From: Arthrobacter sp. | GTDB taxonomy: Bacteria; Actinomycetota; Actinomycetes; Actinomycetales; Micrococcaceae | NCBI RefSeq assembly: GCF_031179985.1 | Contig: NZ_JAPSHJ010000002.1 | Coordinates: 124,001-188,000 of the forward strand | Length of the DNA: 64,000 bases | Direction of reading: 5' to 3' | Part shown: positions 10,739 through 20,420 of the stretch, in pieces | How the letters are laid out: each line of letters begins with the position of its first letter | Numbering within the stretch: the stretch's first letter is position 1 | Notes under the pieces: generated by a model | Seen by the model: only the letters and a program-made list of their open reading frames with translations | Database searches by the model: none | What the model was told of the DNA's origin: nothing | Program-made: the position numbers and the translations under genes

Positions 10739-12222
10739 AGCAGTTCGCTCCCTTCGTTGGCGGTTCGAGTGGCGGTTGCCGGGGCATGTGGGGGTAATGC
10801 TATCCGATCGCCCAAGTGCCTTAGTCCAATGCTGTTGGACGACTTGAAGAGAACGAGGTCCCCGGGGCGGAGTTCAGATTGGAGCAGATCGTACGCTTCA
10901 TCGGCTGTCTCGGTGAAAACACATTCGTCGCCCCAGGACCCCTCCTGGACCGCCGAGACATACAACGACCGGGCCTCCCGGCCGACCACGACAAGGCGGG
11001 AGATGTTCAGGCGCACCACTTGCGTACCAACGGCGGTGTGTTCGCGGATCGAGTCGGGTCCGAGTTCAAGCATGGCTCCCAGGACAGCCCAGGTGCGCCG
11101 CCCTTGCCCCAGGTCCGCAAGGGTCCTCAACGCCGCACGCATGGACTCGGGATTGGCATTGTAGGCGTCATTGATGATGGTCACGCCATCGGGACGCTCC
11201 GTGCGTTCCATCCGCCACCGGCTGGCGGCGGTCTGCGAACTGAGCGAACGGGCAATCTGCTGTCCTGCAATCCCTGCAGCGTGCGCTGCCGTGGCAGCGG
11301 CCAGCAGGTTGGTGACGTGATGAGCCCCGATCAGCTGGCTTGACACATGAAACCCTTGGCTTTCGCCAGGAAGGGACAGGAGGAACTCAGGATTTCCAGC
11401 GCTGCTGGTTTCAGCGTCGACCGCCTGTACGTCTGCCTTCCTGCCCTGCCGTTCCGGCTGCGCCGAGAACCCAAGGACCGAAGAGGAGGTGCGGTTCTCC
11501 ATGGCGGCCACTCGCTGATCATCGAGGTTAATCACGCCGATGCCGGCCTCAGGAAGTGCTTCCAGCAACTCCCCCTTGGCCTTGGCAATGTTCGCCACTC
11601 CGCCGAATTCTCCTGCGTGGGCCGTGCCAACTCCAAGGACCACTCCGATGTCCGGCCGAACCATGTCTGCGAGGTAGCGGATGTGCCCGACGCCGGTGGC
11701 CCCCATCTCGATAACAAGGTAGCGGGTTTCATAATCGGCTTTGAACACGGTGAGGGGAACACCTACCTCCCCGTTGTAGGAGCCCTGCGGCGCTACCGTT
11801 TTACCCTCGGCGGCCAGGATCCCCGCAAGCAGGTCCTTGGTGGTGGTCTTGCCGGCTGAGCCTGTGATGCCAATGACCGTCAGCCTGGTGCCCTCGGCCT
11901 CACGGTATGCGCGGATCCGGCGCACGGACTCCGCGGCCAGCGCTCCCATGGCCAGCACGGCATCGGAAACAACGACGGCGGGATACGGGCTACCGGTGGC
12001 GTCGGCAATGTCATGCTCTACGAGCGCGAGCACAGCGCCACGATCAAAGGCCGCGCCAACGAAGTCATGCCCGTCCGCGTTTTCCCCCGGTTTCGCGACG
12101 TAGAGGGACCCGGGAGAGGCTTCGCGGGAATCCGTCACGACAGAAAGAGGCTTGATGGCGGGATCGGCGGCGAGGCGGCCGTTTGTTATGTTGGCAATTT
12201 CAGCCGCAGTTAATGCAATCAT
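10735..12222 (-). CDS. murF: UDP-MurNAc-tripeptide--D-Ala-D-Ala ligase MurF
   Basis: MurF (495 aa) adds the D-Ala-D-Ala dipeptide, completing the cytoplasmic precursor. The ATP P-loop is [16 protein letters not shown], the substrate strand [13 protein letters not shown] follows, and [13 protein letters not shown] is the typical MurF version of the third Mur motif. The N-terminal domain (about 1-100) is the UDP-binding fold unique to MurE/MurF. Start ATG; the stop of murE lies six bases upstream. A slight expansion around residues 255-285 (Gln, Ala, Ser-rich) is not in all homologues. Confidence 0.96.
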   Translation of the reverse strand: MIALTAAEIANITNGRLAADPAIKPLSVVTDSREASPGSLYVAKPGENADGHDFVGAAFDRGAVLALVEHDIADATGSPYPAVVVSDAVLAMGALAAESVRRIRAYREAEGTRLTVIGITGSAGKTTTKDLLAGILAAEGKTVAPQGSYNGEVGVPLTVFKADYETRYLVIEMGATGVGHIRYLADMVRPDIGVVLGVGTAHAGEFGGVANIAKAKGELLEALPEAGIGVINLDDQRVAAMENRTSSSVLGFSAQPERQGRKADVQAVDAETSSAGNPEFLLSLPGESQGFHVSSQLIGAHHVTNLLAAATAAHAAGIAGQQIARSLSSQTAASRWRMERTERPDGVTIINDAYNANPESMRAALRTLADLGQGRRTWAVLGAMLELGPDSIREHTAVGTQVVRLNISRLVVVGREARSLYVSAVQEGSWGDECVFTETADEAYDLLQSELRPGDLVLFKSSNSIGLRHLGDRIALPPHAPATATRTANEGSELL

Positions 12223-12228
12223 CTCGGT

Positions 12229-13917
12229 TTAGGACTCTATCCGCTGGTCTTCGAGAGCCGAGAATCCACGGGCTGTCAAGGCGGCGCGGAGTTCCTCGCG
12301 GTCGTCCAGCGCGAGATTGACCCCCTGTACTTCCTGCCAGACCTCATGCCCCCTGCCAGCAACGAGGATTGTGTCCTGAGGGCGGGCGAGTTCAACTGCC
12401 TGCCGTATGGCCACATCGCGGGGGGAGCTCTCCATAATGGCGCAATCCAGCCCTTCTGCTTCTTTCGCGGCTGCCGCACCGGCTAAGACATCGCTCCGGA
12501 TTGCGGCTGCATCCTCATCGTGGGGGTCGTCATCCGTGACTATGACGATGTCCGCGGACCGCGCCGCAATGGCACCCATGGTCGGCCTTTTGCCTTTATC
12601 CCGTTGCCCCGTTGCCCCAAAAACCACGATAAGACGTGCGTCAGGAGCAGACGGGCGTAACGCCTCCAGGGCTCGTGAAAGGGCATCGGGGTTATGAGCA
12701 AAGTCCACGACGGCGGCCGGCGACGTCGATACCAGCTGCATGCGGCCCGGAACAGAAGTACTGAAGGGGTCGGCAGCGTCCAGCGCCTCCTGCAGCCGTT
12801 CCTGGTTCACTCCGGATTGGAGCACCATGATGGTAGCCAGTGCCGCGTTGGACACGTTGAAGGTGCCGGGCAATCCTGTGTGCACCCGGATCTCCCTGCC
12901 GTCCCGGTGCTGGAGCGTAAAGCCTGTGCCGAGCCTGCGGGGTACAGCCTCTGCCACGTTCCAGTCAGCTGCGGCGGGCCCCTGGCCCACCTGGGTGGAG
13001 AGCGTGACGACCGGGATATCGGCCATTCTCGCGAGCCGCCGCCCCCACTCATCGTCCACCGTGATGACAGCGGCCGCGGCGTGTTCGGACGTGAACAGCT
13101 GGGCTTTGGTGAGGAAGTATTCCTCCATGGAGCCGTGCAGGTCGAGGTGATCCTGCGTGAGGTTTGTAAACCCGGCCACGTCGAAGATGACGCCGTCGAC
13201 CCGGTGGAAGGAAACGGCGTGGGAGGAGACTTCCATGGAGACTGCCTCCAGGCCGCGCTCCCGCATCAATGCGAGGAGCGCATGCACGTCGGTGGATTCC
13301 GGGGTGGTGAGCAGGCTGGGGATGGGATCGCCGCCGGCAAGAATCTCAATGGTCCCGATCAGCCCGGGCGTCATGCCAAGGCTTCTGAGGAGGGCATTGA
13401 TGAAGTAGGTCGTCGTAGTCTTGCCGTTGGTACCCGTCACTCCAAAAAGCGCGGGCGAGCCCTCGTTGCCTGCGCCGTTCCCGTAGACGCGAGCAGCAAG
13501 CGTGCCCACCAGCGAGCGGGGGTCCTGTGCAATCAGCACTGGCACTTCGATGTCCGTCGACAGGGCAAGTTGGCGCGCACCGGCGTCGTCCGTTATGACA
13601 GCCACGGCTCCGGCGGAGACGGCCTGCCCGACGAAGTCGGCGCCGTGCCGGGTAGCACCCGGCAATGCCACATAGACGTCTCCCGGTTCTACTGACCGGG
13701 AGTTGAGGGAAATGCCCGTGACGGCGATGGACCCCAGAGCCTCGGGGACAACCACGCCGATTTCCTCCCCGAGGCTTCCAAGTGCCACGTCGCTGACGGA
13801 GGAGGGACGGAAAGAGCCGCGTGTGGTGTTGTGCCGGCTTGGGTCGTCCGGATCTGTGTTGTCCCGAGCGGGAGCATTCTGGCCGGTGTTGGCGGCATGG
13901 GCATTGAGCTCTGACAA
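12229..13917 (-). CDS. murE: UDP-MurNAc-dipeptide ligase MurE, probably L-lysine type
   Basis: MurE (562 aa) adds the third residue of the stem peptide. The P-loop is [15 protein letters not shown], with EVSSHAVSFHRVDG and VDFAHNPDAL as Mur motifs. Enzymes that add meso-diaminopimelate carry D-N-P-R; here the equivalent block reads VTDDDPHDEDAAA, without that Arg, so L-lysine is the likely substrate, matching the Arthrobacter wall. The start is TTG with GGAG seven bases upstream; about 45 N-terminal residues are polar and disordered, longer than usual. It follows ftsI after a 76-bp gap. Confidence 0.93.
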   Translation of the reverse strand: MSELNAHAANTGQNAPARDNTDPDDPSRHNTTRGSFRPSSVSDVALGSLGEEIGVVVPEALGSIAVTGISLNSRSVEPGDVYVALPGATRHGADFVGQAVSAGAVAVITDDAGARQLALSTDIEVPVLIAQDPRSLVGTLAARVYGNGAGNEGSPALFGVTGTNGKTTTTYFINALLRSLGMTPGLIGTIEILAGGDPIPSLLTTPESTDVHALLALMRERGLEAVSMEVSSHAVSFHRVDGVIFDVAGFTNLTQDHLDLHGSMEEYFLTKAQLFTSEHAAAAVITVDDEWGRRLARMADIPVVTLSTQVGQGPAAADWNVAEAVPRRLGTGFTLQHRDGREIRVHTGLPGTFNVSNAALATIMVLQSGVNQERLQEALDAADPFSTSVPGRMQLVSTSPAAVVDFAHNPDALSRALEALRPSAPDARLIVVFGATGQRDKGKRPTMGAIAARSADIVIVTDDDPHDEDAAAIRSDVLAGAAAAKEAEGLDCAIMESSPRDVAIRQAVELARPQDTILVAGRGHEVWQEVQGVNLALDDREELRAALTARGFSALEDQRIES

Positions 13918-13993
13918 GTGGATCTCCGTTGGTGCTAGTTGATCACACCCCGGCGAGAGAGTGTGCCCCCAAATACATGCGGTTGTGGACGTG

Positions 13994-15796
13994 CTACTTG
14001 GCGTACTGCGGCAACCTGGCGGGCTCGCCGGTGGATGGCGGGACGTTGTAGGTCCGCAGCGTCTGGCTCATTACGGAACGGAACACCGGACCGTTGGTGA
14101 TTCCGTAGATGCTGCCCTTGGGCCGTTGCAGGACCACTTCAACAATAAACCGCGGATTGTCCATTGGCGCCATTCCGACCATGGACGCTGTGTAGCCGCA
14201 GTAGCCTGACTTGCCATCGTCACAGGGTGACTCCGAGGTTCCGGTCTTGGCTCCCACGCGGTAACCGTCGATGGCCGCATCCTTGATCTGGCCCTCGGTT
14301 ACGGCGCTCTCGAGGATGTCCCGGATCTGTTGGGCTGTTTCCTTGGAGACGACCTCCCTTGCCGGTTTGGCGGGCACCTTTTCCTCAGTTCCGTCAGGAC
14401 TGAGGTAACTGTCAATCAGCCTTGGCTGCAGCATCACGCCGTCGTTGGCGATCGCCTGGTAAGCGCGGACGGTCTGAAGAGTGGACTGCGAGACCCCCTG
14501 CCCGAACAGAACCGTGTACTGCTGCCGGTCATCCCATTGGTCAGCAGGGGTCAGGATACCCTTGGCTTCTGCAGGCAATCCGATGTCAGGAGCCTCGCCG
14601 ATGCCGAACTTCTTGAGCCAGTCGTAGCGTTCCTGCTTGGTCAGCCGCTGACCGGCCATTACTGTTCCCGTATTCATGGACCAGCCGAGGATTCCGGCCA
14701 GCGTCCGGTCCTCGGTGCCGTGGTCAAAGGAATCGTTGAACGTCTGCCCGTCTACGCTGTACGACGGCGGAATGGTGAACTTTTCGAGGGGGCTGGACTT
14801 ACCTTCGTCGATGAGTGCGGCGGCGGTAATCATCTTCTCCACTGAACCCGGCTCATAAGCCGCGGTAACGGACCTGACACCTCGGTCTTCGGCTGCCACC
14901 TTCCCCGGGTCGTTAGGATCGGGGGCATTCGTATCAGCCATCGCCACGATGTTTCCGGTCTTGATATCCAGGACTGTGAGGACTCCCCATTCTGCGCTGA
15001 GCTTGTCAGTCTGGCTTTGGATCGCCTGCTGGGCAAAGTACTGGAGGTCTGAATTGAGGGTGAGTTTGATGTCCTTGCCGTCCTGGGCAGGGGTGAACTG
15101 GTCCACCCCGACGGGAATCCTCAATCCATCGGCTCCGATTTCGAAGAGCCGCTTGCCCGGAGTTCCTTTCAGGATCTCGTCCTGCGTCTGCTCCAGTCCG
15201 GCCTGCCCTGTTGTTCCGTCTTTGAGGAATCCGACAATTCCACCAGCCACCGACCCGTTCGGATAGACACGTTTGCTGGTTCCTTCGGCTGCGATTCCAG
15301 GAATCCCCAGCTTGGAAATCCTGTCTTCGACATCGGGCTTCAGATCCTTGGCCACAATGTAATATCTCCGATCGCCCGTGAGTTCCGCTTTGAGCTCCTC
15401 TGAGTCCCTGCCCAGTACGGCGGCGAGCTCGGAGATGCCTTGGTCCCGGGATACCTCCACGTACTTTTCTTCGCCGTTTACGGTTTCGAGGCGGGGGAAC
15501 GAATCAGTTTTGGTGTTGAGCTTCTGGTCCACAACCAGGTTGTAGCGGATGACACTGCTGGCCAGGACAGTGCCCTTGGCATCGAGAATGCTCCCGCGCT
15601 CAGCAGGCAGCACGGTGGGCTTGAGTCTGTTGTTCAGCGCGGCTTGGGCCAGTCCCCCCGCATCAAGGCCCTGAACCAGGAACAGCTTTCCACCTACCAC
15701 AAGGAGCAGCGAGAGCATCAGGCCTAGACCCAACCGCAGGCGCCTGGTGGGGCTCGCCACTTTCCTGGCTGCCGGTTTGCCGCTGCTTCGCGCCAC
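13994..15796 (-). CDS. ftsI: Septal penicillin-binding protein FtsI (PBP3, class B)
   Basis: This class B PBP (600 aa) cross-links septal peptidoglycan outside the membrane. A basic N-terminal tail precedes one membrane span (LGLGLMLSLLLVVGGKLFLV, about residues 22-42) and the pedestal domain. The transpeptidase motifs are visible: SxxK in YEPGSVEKMI, SxN in GWSMNTGTV and KTG in VGAKTGTSES. No PASTA repeats follow; the protein ends about 70 residues after KTG. The start is GTG with AAGGA upstream. Neighbours ftsL and murE are as in other dcw clusters. Confidence 0.95.
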   Translation of the reverse strand: MARSSGKPAARKVASPTRRLRLGLGLMLSLLLVVGGKLFLVQGLDAGGLAQAALNNRLKPTVLPAERGSILDAKGTVLASSVIRYNLVVDQKLNTKTDSFPRLETVNGEEKYVEVSRDQGISELAAVLGRDSEELKAELTGDRRYYIVAKDLKPDVEDRISKLGIPGIAAEGTSKRVYPNGSVAGGIVGFLKDGTTGQAGLEQTQDEILKGTPGKRLFEIGADGLRIPVGVDQFTPAQDGKDIKLTLNSDLQYFAQQAIQSQTDKLSAEWGVLTVLDIKTGNIVAMADTNAPDPNDPGKVAAEDRGVRSVTAAYEPGSVEKMITAAALIDEGKSSPLEKFTIPPSYSVDGQTFNDSFDHGTEDRTLAGILGWSMNTGTVMAGQRLTKQERYDWLKKFGIGEAPDIGLPAEAKGILTPADQWDDRQQYTVLFGQGVSQSTLQTVRAYQAIANDGVMLQPRLIDSYLSPDGTEEKVPAKPAREVVSKETAQQIRDILESAVTEGQIKDAAIDGYRVGAKTGTSESPCDDGKSGYCGYTASMVGMAPMDNPRFIVEVVLQRPKGSIYGITNGPVFRSVMSQTLRTYNVPPSTGEPARLPQYAK

Positions 15797-15852
15797 AATC
15801 GAATCCTTGCTGGTTACCGTGGGTGGACTGGGCTGCCTCTGGCCGGGATGTT

Positions 15853-16557
15853 CTACTGGCCGGGTGTCTTCTGCTGCGGTGCCGGCACCGATCCCCCGTG
15901 AAGCTTTGCCTCGGGAGCGGCAGCTACCGGAGCAGGAGGCGTTACGGCTGGGACGGGAGGTCCTGCTGCGGCAGGGGCCGCAGAAGCGGAACCTGCTGCA
16001 TTTGACGCATCATCCGGTTTCCGAACGGCGAGCGGCTCATTCGCACTCGCAGGCGGAACGACGGCCAGCTGACCGGCGACTGCCGGGGCGGCGATAACGG
16101 CGCCGGGATTTGCCCCCTTGACTGCTGGCAGTGCCTTTCCGGTGACAGTCAGGTTGGACAAGTCGATCTGGCCTTTGCCGGACGAGGGGACCATGCCCAG
16201 TTCCGTGGCCTTCGCTGCCAGGTTCTGTGGAGCATCGTAATTCTGCACCTGCTGTGTCAGATCCTGGTTCTGCTTCATCAGGCTGGACTGCTCGCTTTTG
16301 AGCTGCACCAGTTGATACTGCGATGTCGAGACCTGGATGTTCAGCACAAGGACCACCATGAGGGCAGCGGCCAACAACGCGAAGCACAATACGACAAATG
16401 GGGCGCGTCGTTTGGACGGTACGGAGCGCACCACGGACAGGGGCGTCCGGGATTTGGTTCCTTGGCCGGGTTTGGGCCCGGTCAGCGTGCGGGGGGTCAG
16501 GGCATGGGCAGAGCTGCCGGAGACAAGTGGAAAGTTCTTGGCTGCTGCGGTGCTCAT
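15853..16557 (-). CDS. ftsL: FtsL-like septum protein with long Ala/Pro tail
   Basis: The protein (234 aa) sits in the FtsL position between rsmH and ftsI. It has a polar N-terminus of about 50 residues, one span ([20 protein letters not shown]), then a short heptad-rich coiled coil ([21 protein letters not shown]) and [16 protein letters not shown], typical of FtsL/DivIC proteins. FtsL partners with FtsQ and FtsB to activate FtsWI. The C-terminal 80 residues are Ala/Pro/Val low complexity, common in actinobacterial versions. The ATG overlaps the rsmH stop (ATGA). Sequence conservation in this family is weak, so position carries much of the assignment. Confidence 0.85.
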   Translation of the reverse strand: MSTAAAKNFPLVSGSSAHALTPRTLTGPKPGQGTKSRTPLSVVRSVPSKRRAPFVVLCFALLAAALMVVLVLNIQVSTSQYQLVQLKSEQSSLMKQNQDLTQQVQNYDAPQNLAAKATELGMVPSSGKGQIDLSNLTVTGKALPAVKGANPGAVIAAPAVAGQLAVVPPASANEPLAVRKPDDASNAAGSASAAPAAAGPPVPAVTPPAPVAAAPEAKLHGGSVPAPQQKTPGQ

Positions 16558-17552
16558 GCTGATCTCCTGGCTCTGATACGTTCTACTGCACGCAGCCTGG
16601 CTGAGGCCGCACGCGGGTTCTCGGCTATCTCATCGGCAGTGGGCACCTCTGTGCCCTTGGTCAGGGTTTTGAGCTCGGGTTTGTGCTGTTCCAGCTCGAC
16701 CGGGAAGCCGAGCGGTGCTGACGACTTCGACCCTGCCTGAAAGACAGCTTTTACGATTTTGTCCTCGAGCGAGTGATAGGACATCACCACCACACGTCCC
16801 CCCACGGCAGTCGCTTCCACAGCGGCGGGAACAGCACGTTCAAGCACTTCCAGTTCCTCATTGACTTCAATGCGGAGCGCCTGGAATGTTCTCTTCGCCG
16901 GGTGACCCCCTGATTTCGCGGCGGCCGAGGGCACCACAGAGCGGATTTGTTCGACCAGTTGCCCTGTGGTCTCGAATGGCCTCTCTGCCCGGGCGGCAAC
17001 GATCCGATTGGCAATCCGGCCTGCAAATTTTTCTTCGCCCCATTTGCGGATGATCCGGACCAGATCTTCTTCGCTGTAGCCGTTGACGATGTCAGCTGCG
17101 GTCTGTCCACGGCTGGTATCCATGCGCATGTCCAGCGGAGCGTCAAAGGAGTAGGCGAACCCGCGCTCCCGTTCGTCGAGCTGCAGCGACGAAACTCCCA
17201 GATCCATCAGGATCCCATGGACTTCCACCACCCCAAGGTCCTGCAGAACTTCAGGAATCTCGTCGTAGACGGCATGGACGAGGTCAGTGCGTGAGGAGAA
17301 GGACTTCAGCCGCTCACCTGCAAGGGCGAGTGCCTCTTCGTCCCGGTCTATGCCAATCAGGTGGAGGTCGGGATAGCGCTGCAGCATCGCTTCCGAGTGC
17401 CCGCCCATCCCAAGGGTTGCATCAATCGCGATAGGAGTTTCACCGCGGCGGCGTGCTGCTTCGAATCCAGGGGCAAGCAAATTGATGCATCGGTCCCGCA
17501 GGACCGGCACGTGCCGTTCGGACGTCGGTTTCGCCTGGTCTGGATCAGTCAT
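16554..17552 (-). CDS. rsmH: 16S rRNA m4C1402 methyltransferase RsmH
   Basis: RsmH (332 aa) N4-methylates C1402 of 16S r[13 protein letters not shown] starts the domain, [16 protein letters not shown] is the SAM site, and [20 protein letters not shown] and the [28 protein letters not shown] region are family blocks; [14 protein letters not shown] is near the end. The frame is open for 58 codons upstream, but ATG at 17552 (MTDPDQ) has AAGGACGAAGGT just before it and gives the normal N-terminus; an ATG seven codons earlier is possible. It follows mraZ after 183 bp. Confidence 0.95.
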   Translation of the reverse strand: MTDPDQAKPTSERHVPVLRDRCINLLAPGFEAARRRGETPIAIDATLGMGGHSEAMLQRYPDLHLIGIDRDEEALALAGERLKSFSSRTDLVHAVYDEIPEVLQDLGVVEVHGILMDLGVSSLQLDERERGFAYSFDAPLDMRMDTSRGQTAADIVNGYSEEDLVRIIRKWGEEKFAGRIANRIVAARAERPFETTGQLVEQIRSVVPSAAAKSGGHPAKRTFQALRIEVNEELEVLERAVPAAVEATAVGGRVVVMSYHSLEDKIVKAVFQAGSKSSAPLGFPVELEQHKPELKTLTKGTEVPTADEIAENPRAASARLRAVERIRARRSA

Positions 17553-17735
17553 ACCTTCGTCCTTCCTTGCCATGGTCCCTGCGTGTGCTCCTTGAGCCAG
17601 ATCCCCATCCGCGCCTATCGTCCTGTCCGCCTGGCTTCGGGGAAGTAAGCCAGGAGGACCATCCGATGGGCGGCTGGAGATCTCGTCCAAGAAACGTGAT
17701 CTGGTCACTCGAGCCCGGGAGCCCAAGCCAAGGAC

Positions 17736-18164
17736 TCAGAGAATTCCCGGAATGGGGTCGTCGGTTTCCGAGAAAGAGGTTTCCTTCTCAGCCAGGTACT
17801 CATTCCAGGCCTGGGCATCCCAGATCTCTGCGCGGGATCCGGCACCAATGACTGCCAGTTCCCTGCCGAGACCTGCATATGCCCGAAGCGCGGGAGGAAT
17901 AGTCACGCGCCCCTGCTTGTCAGGTACCTCGTCCGAGGCTCCAGAGAGAAAGACCCGGATGTAGTCACGAGCCTGCTTGGAGGAGATGGGCGCCTCCCGC
18001 ATTTGCTCGTGAATTCTTCCGAACTCACGCTCACTGAAGACGTAGATGCAGCGTTCCTGGCCTCGAGTGAGAACCAAGCCGCTGGCAAGTTCCTCGCGGA
18101 ACTTCGCTGGGAGGATGATCCGCCCCTTTTCGTCCAGACGTGGTGAGTGCGTGCCAAGAAACAC
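17736..18164 (-). CDS. mraZ: Transcriptional regulator MraZ
   Basis: MraZ (142 aa) is an AbrB-fold DNA-binding protein that forms rings and controls the dcw operon, usually by repression of its own promoter. The two duplicated half-domains are seen: [21 protein letters not shown] near the start and [20 protein letters not shown] near residue 90. I chose GTG at 18164 because the family starts exactly there (M-F-L-G-T); another GTG at 18200 has an AGGGGA site and would add 12 residues. A promoter covered by 10-bp repeats lies upstream. Confidence 0.95.
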   Translation of the reverse strand: MFLGTHSPRLDEKGRIILPAKFREELASGLVLTRGQERCIYVFSEREFGRIHEQMREAPISSKQARDYIRVFLSGASDEVPDKQGRVTIPPALRAYAGLGRELAVIGAGSRAEIWDAQAWNEYLAEKETSFSETDDPIPGIL

Positions 18165-18230
18165 CTGGCCCCACCGCCCGTCTGTCGTCGGAAGCTGCAC
18201 GTCCCCTGTGCTGCCACTACCCTCTTACAT

Positions 18231-18260
18231 CCTCCACTTTACTCCACATTCCCCCACAGT
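18231..18260 (-). promoter_or_regulatory. Three 10-bp direct repeats upstream of mraZ (MraZ-box array)
   Basis: On the minus strand three consecutive decamers read ACTGTGGGGG, AATGTGGAGT and AAAGTGGAGG, each holding GTGGRG in the same phase with no spacing. This matches the known style of MraZ boxes (GTGG-type repeats at 10-bp period, one helical turn). The array overlaps the likely -35 to -10 region, which suits autorepression. The role is inferred from position and periodicity. Confidence 0.7.
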
Positions 18261-18263
18261 CAA
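18236..18263 (-). promoter_or_regulatory. Putative promoter of the mraZ/dcw operon
   Basis: On the minus strand TTGACT (18258-18263) and TAAAGT (18236-18241) are separated by 16 bp, a good match to a housekeeping promoter. Transcription would start about 65 bases before the mraZ GTG. It coincides with the 10-bp repeat array. Confidence 0.6.
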
Positions 18264-18388
18264 CGCAACACGGCGGATCTTGCAGGGCCCGTCCAGGGCA
18301 ACTTCCGCAGAAATCCGAGGTTTTTCATGTCCGGGAGAAGTGGAGGGACAAAGAGCCCTTCCGGAGGCAGGAGGCCTTAAAAGCAAAA

Positions 18389-18408
18389 GGACCCGGCTAT
18401 GCGGGTCC
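18389..18408 (-). terminator. Rho-independent terminator after the DUF3040 gene
   Basis: GGACCCG and CGGGTCC form a perfect 7-bp stem with a 6-base loop. On the minus strand the stem is followed by TTTTGCTTTT, so it ends transcription leaving the DUF3040 gene, insulating the mraZ promoter. A second perfect hairpin, TTTGCGC/GCGCAAA with a 4-base loop, lies at 18420-18437 between it and the gene. Confidence 0.75.
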
Positions 18409-18476
18409 TTTATCTTGCCTTTGCGCCACAGCGCAAAACGCGGTGTGGGGGAAAGTGGGGAATCAGCGATTCATAG

Positions 18477-18848
18477 TCACGAGTCGCCGCGTCGCCGCTC
18501 GTCCCACCTTTCTTCCAGGCCATTCATGAATGAGCTGCGGGGCTTTCCCGGCTTTCGGCCTTGACGGCCCTTCGCGCTGCCTCCGGTCGATCTCCGCATG
18601 GTGGCGAAATAAACGCCCGCCCCCATCACGACGAACCCCAGGACCCCGACGAAGATAATCTGCACTGAAACGCCGATTAACAGCAGCAAAACACCGGCAA
18701 GGGTAGCCAGCACGCCAATTACCATGTGCCGGGTAGACCATGTTCTGCCAGGATCCGAGCCCATGGAACTGGCAAACTTGGGATCGTCCTCATGCAGCTG
18801 CTTCTCCAGCTGCTCCAGCAGCTTCTGTTCGTGCTCCGAGAGCGGCAT
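18477..18848 (-). CDS. DUF3040 small membrane protein
   Basis: A 123-residue actinobacterial DUF3040 protein. The family start MPLSEHEQKLLEQLEKQL is present, followed by DPKFASSM, then two membrane spans (MVIGVLATLAGVLLLLIGV and IIFVGVLGFVVMGAGVYFA) and a basic C-terminal tail. Function is unknown; it is often found next to the dcw cluster in actinobacteria. ATG at 18848 is preceded by AAGGAGG; an adjacent in-frame GTG three bases upstream is too close to that site. It is transcribed toward mraZ but is separated from it by tandem hairpins. Confidence 0.88.
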   Translation of the reverse strand: MPLSEHEQKLLEQLEKQLHEDDPKFASSMGSDPGRTWSTRHMVIGVLATLAGVLLLLIGVSVQIIFVGVLGFVVMGAGVYFATMRRSTGGSAKGRQGRKPGKPRSSFMNGLEERWDERRRGDS

Positions 18849-19078
18849 CACGACCTCCTTAAGTCGGCCAGCGTCGGGACTGTTCGCGGCCCTTGCCTCT
18901 CATCCCACAACGTCCAACGTGCGTCTGAGGTTCCCGGCCACCTTCTGTGGTGAATTCCGGGAACATCAAGTTGGTCGAGGGGGCTGTCGTTGGGTTCAGG
19001 CTGAGAGTTCAATATGTCCAGACGTTCGAAATCTATGTACCTCTAAGGATAGTTTGTTGGGCTCGGTTCTGAAAGATA

Positions 19079-19113
19079 CCGGCGGAGCGCCTGTGGTATT
19101 TGCAGGCGTCCGG
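19079..19113 (-). terminator. Possible terminator downstream of dinB
   Basis: CCGG plus CGCCTG pair with CAGGCG plus CCGG around a 9-base loop, with unequal inner bulges. On the minus strand it is followed by TATCTTTC. It lies 10 bases past the dinB stop. The T-run is poor, hence the low confidence. Confidence 0.4.
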
Positions 19114-19122
19114 CAGTGCCGA

Positions 19123-20349
19123 TCAGCGCGGTTGATCCTTGGATCCAAGGAGCCGGGCCGGGAGGAGCGATTTATTGCCAAATTTCCCGGTCACCCTGTC
19201 CAGTGCCTGCTCGGCGGAACGCCAGTTGTCTTCCCGCCGGTCCAGGCTGAGTTGCAGTGCCGTCTGCCCTGTTTCCTCGAGGTGTTCGGCGCGCACCCCT
19301 ATAAGCCGGACGGACATGGGGCGGTTGCCGAGAGAATCCAACAATTGACCCGCTACACCATAAAGAAGTTGGGCACTGTCAATGGGTGTGGTCACGCTGC
19401 GGCTGCGGCTAATGGTGGAGAAGTCAGCAAACCGGATTTTCAGAGCCACTGTCCTGGCCACTAAACCCGCACTGCGCAGTCTCGCGGCCGTCCGGTGGGA
19501 AAGCCTCAGCAACTCCCGCCGCAGCACTGCGTCGTCGGCGGTATCTTCGGCAAAAGTTTCCTCAGCGCCTATGCTCTTTTCCACTCTCACCGGGGTTACC
19601 ACTCGTGGGTCGATTCCCCAGGACAAACGATGGACGTGCTCTCCGGATGCTCCCAGGACCTTTTTGAGCGATTGCACGGGGGTTGCCGCGACGTCAGCGA
19701 CTGTTCGGATGCCCATTCTGGCGAGGACTTCGACTGATTTCGCTCCAACTCCCCACAATGCATCTACGGGGAGGCTGTGAAGATACGGGATGGTCTCCTC
19801 CGGCAGGATAAGGAGGAGTCCGTCCGGTTTGCATCGGGTGGAGGCAATCTTGGCAACGAACTTACTGGCTGCAATTCCGACGGAGGCGGTAATGCCCAGC
19901 TCCTCCCTGACCCGGCGTCGGATAAGTTCACCGATATCCCGGGGTGAGCCGAGACGCCGGATGGCACCCCCTACATCCAGAAAGGCCTCATCGACGCTCA
20001 GCGGCTCCACAAGCTGGGTGATGGATTCGAAGATTCCCATCAACTCTGCTGAGACTTCGTAGTAGAGCTTGTGACGCGGCTCGATGATGACCGCACGGGG
20101 ACACATTCTCTGCGCCACAACCATGGGCATGGCGGACTTGACACCAAATGAGCGGGCCTCATAGGAGGCTGACAACACAACCGACCTGTCAGCGGGATGC
20201 CCGACAATCACCGGCTTTCCCACCAGTTCAGGCCGGCTGCGGAGCTCGACAGAGACAAAAAAGGCATCCATATCGACGTGCATAATGCTGCTGCGCCGGA
20301 GTTCCCGAAGAGCTGCTCCGGGCGGCTGAGGGTTGTTGTCCGGCACCAC
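19123..20349 (-). CDS. dinB: DNA polymerase IV (Y-family, DinB)
   Basis: DinB (408 aa) is a translesion polymerase. The catalytic acidic motifs are intact: HVDMDAFFVSVE near residue 25 and PLSVDEAFLDVGG near residue 120; SYEARSFGVKSAMP is the fingers region, and ALWGVGAKSVEVLARMGI is the helix-hairpin-helix of the thumb. The C-terminal little-finger domain is complete, but I see no obvious C-terminal beta-clamp motif. The start is the first of two consecutive GTGs. No clear SOS box of the mycobacterial type is visible upstream. The gene is divergent from the lipoprotein gene. Confidence 0.95.
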   Translation of the reverse strand: MVPDNNPQPPGAALRELRRSSIMHVDMDAFFVSVELRSRPELVGKPVIVGHPADRSVVLSASYEARSFGVKSAMPMVVAQRMCPRAVIIEPRHKLYYEVSAELMGIFESITQLVEPLSVDEAFLDVGGAIRRLGSPRDIGELIRRRVREELGITASVGIAASKFVAKIASTRCKPDGLLLILPEETIPYLHSLPVDALWGVGAKSVEVLARMGIRTVADVAATPVQSLKKVLGASGEHVHRLSWGIDPRVVTPVRVEKSIGAEETFAEDTADDAVLRRELLRLSHRTAARLRSAGLVARTVALKIRFADFSTISRSRSVTTPIDSAQLLYGVAGQLLDSLGNRPMSVRLIGVRAEHLEETGQTALQLSLDRREDNWRSAEQALDRVTGKFGNKSLLPARLLGSKDQPR

Positions 20350-20420
20350 AGCTCAATCCTAGTCCCGGGGACTGACTAAACTGGAGGCTGAATCCGGCGT
20401 CGACCCTAGAAGGAGTACCT

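Noticed and set aside
18930..18964. Hairpin GTTCCCGG/CCGGGAAC between dinB and the DUF3040 gene
   Set aside because: The arms are perfect but the 19-base loop, lack of a T-run and distance of 160 bases from dinB leave its role unsupported; it may belong to the DUF3040 leader.
18852..20420. SOS/LexA box for dinB
   Set aside because: No TCGAAC-N4-GTTCGA-like site is seen near the dinB start; a TTCGAA at about 19024 is downstream of the gene and not a full box.
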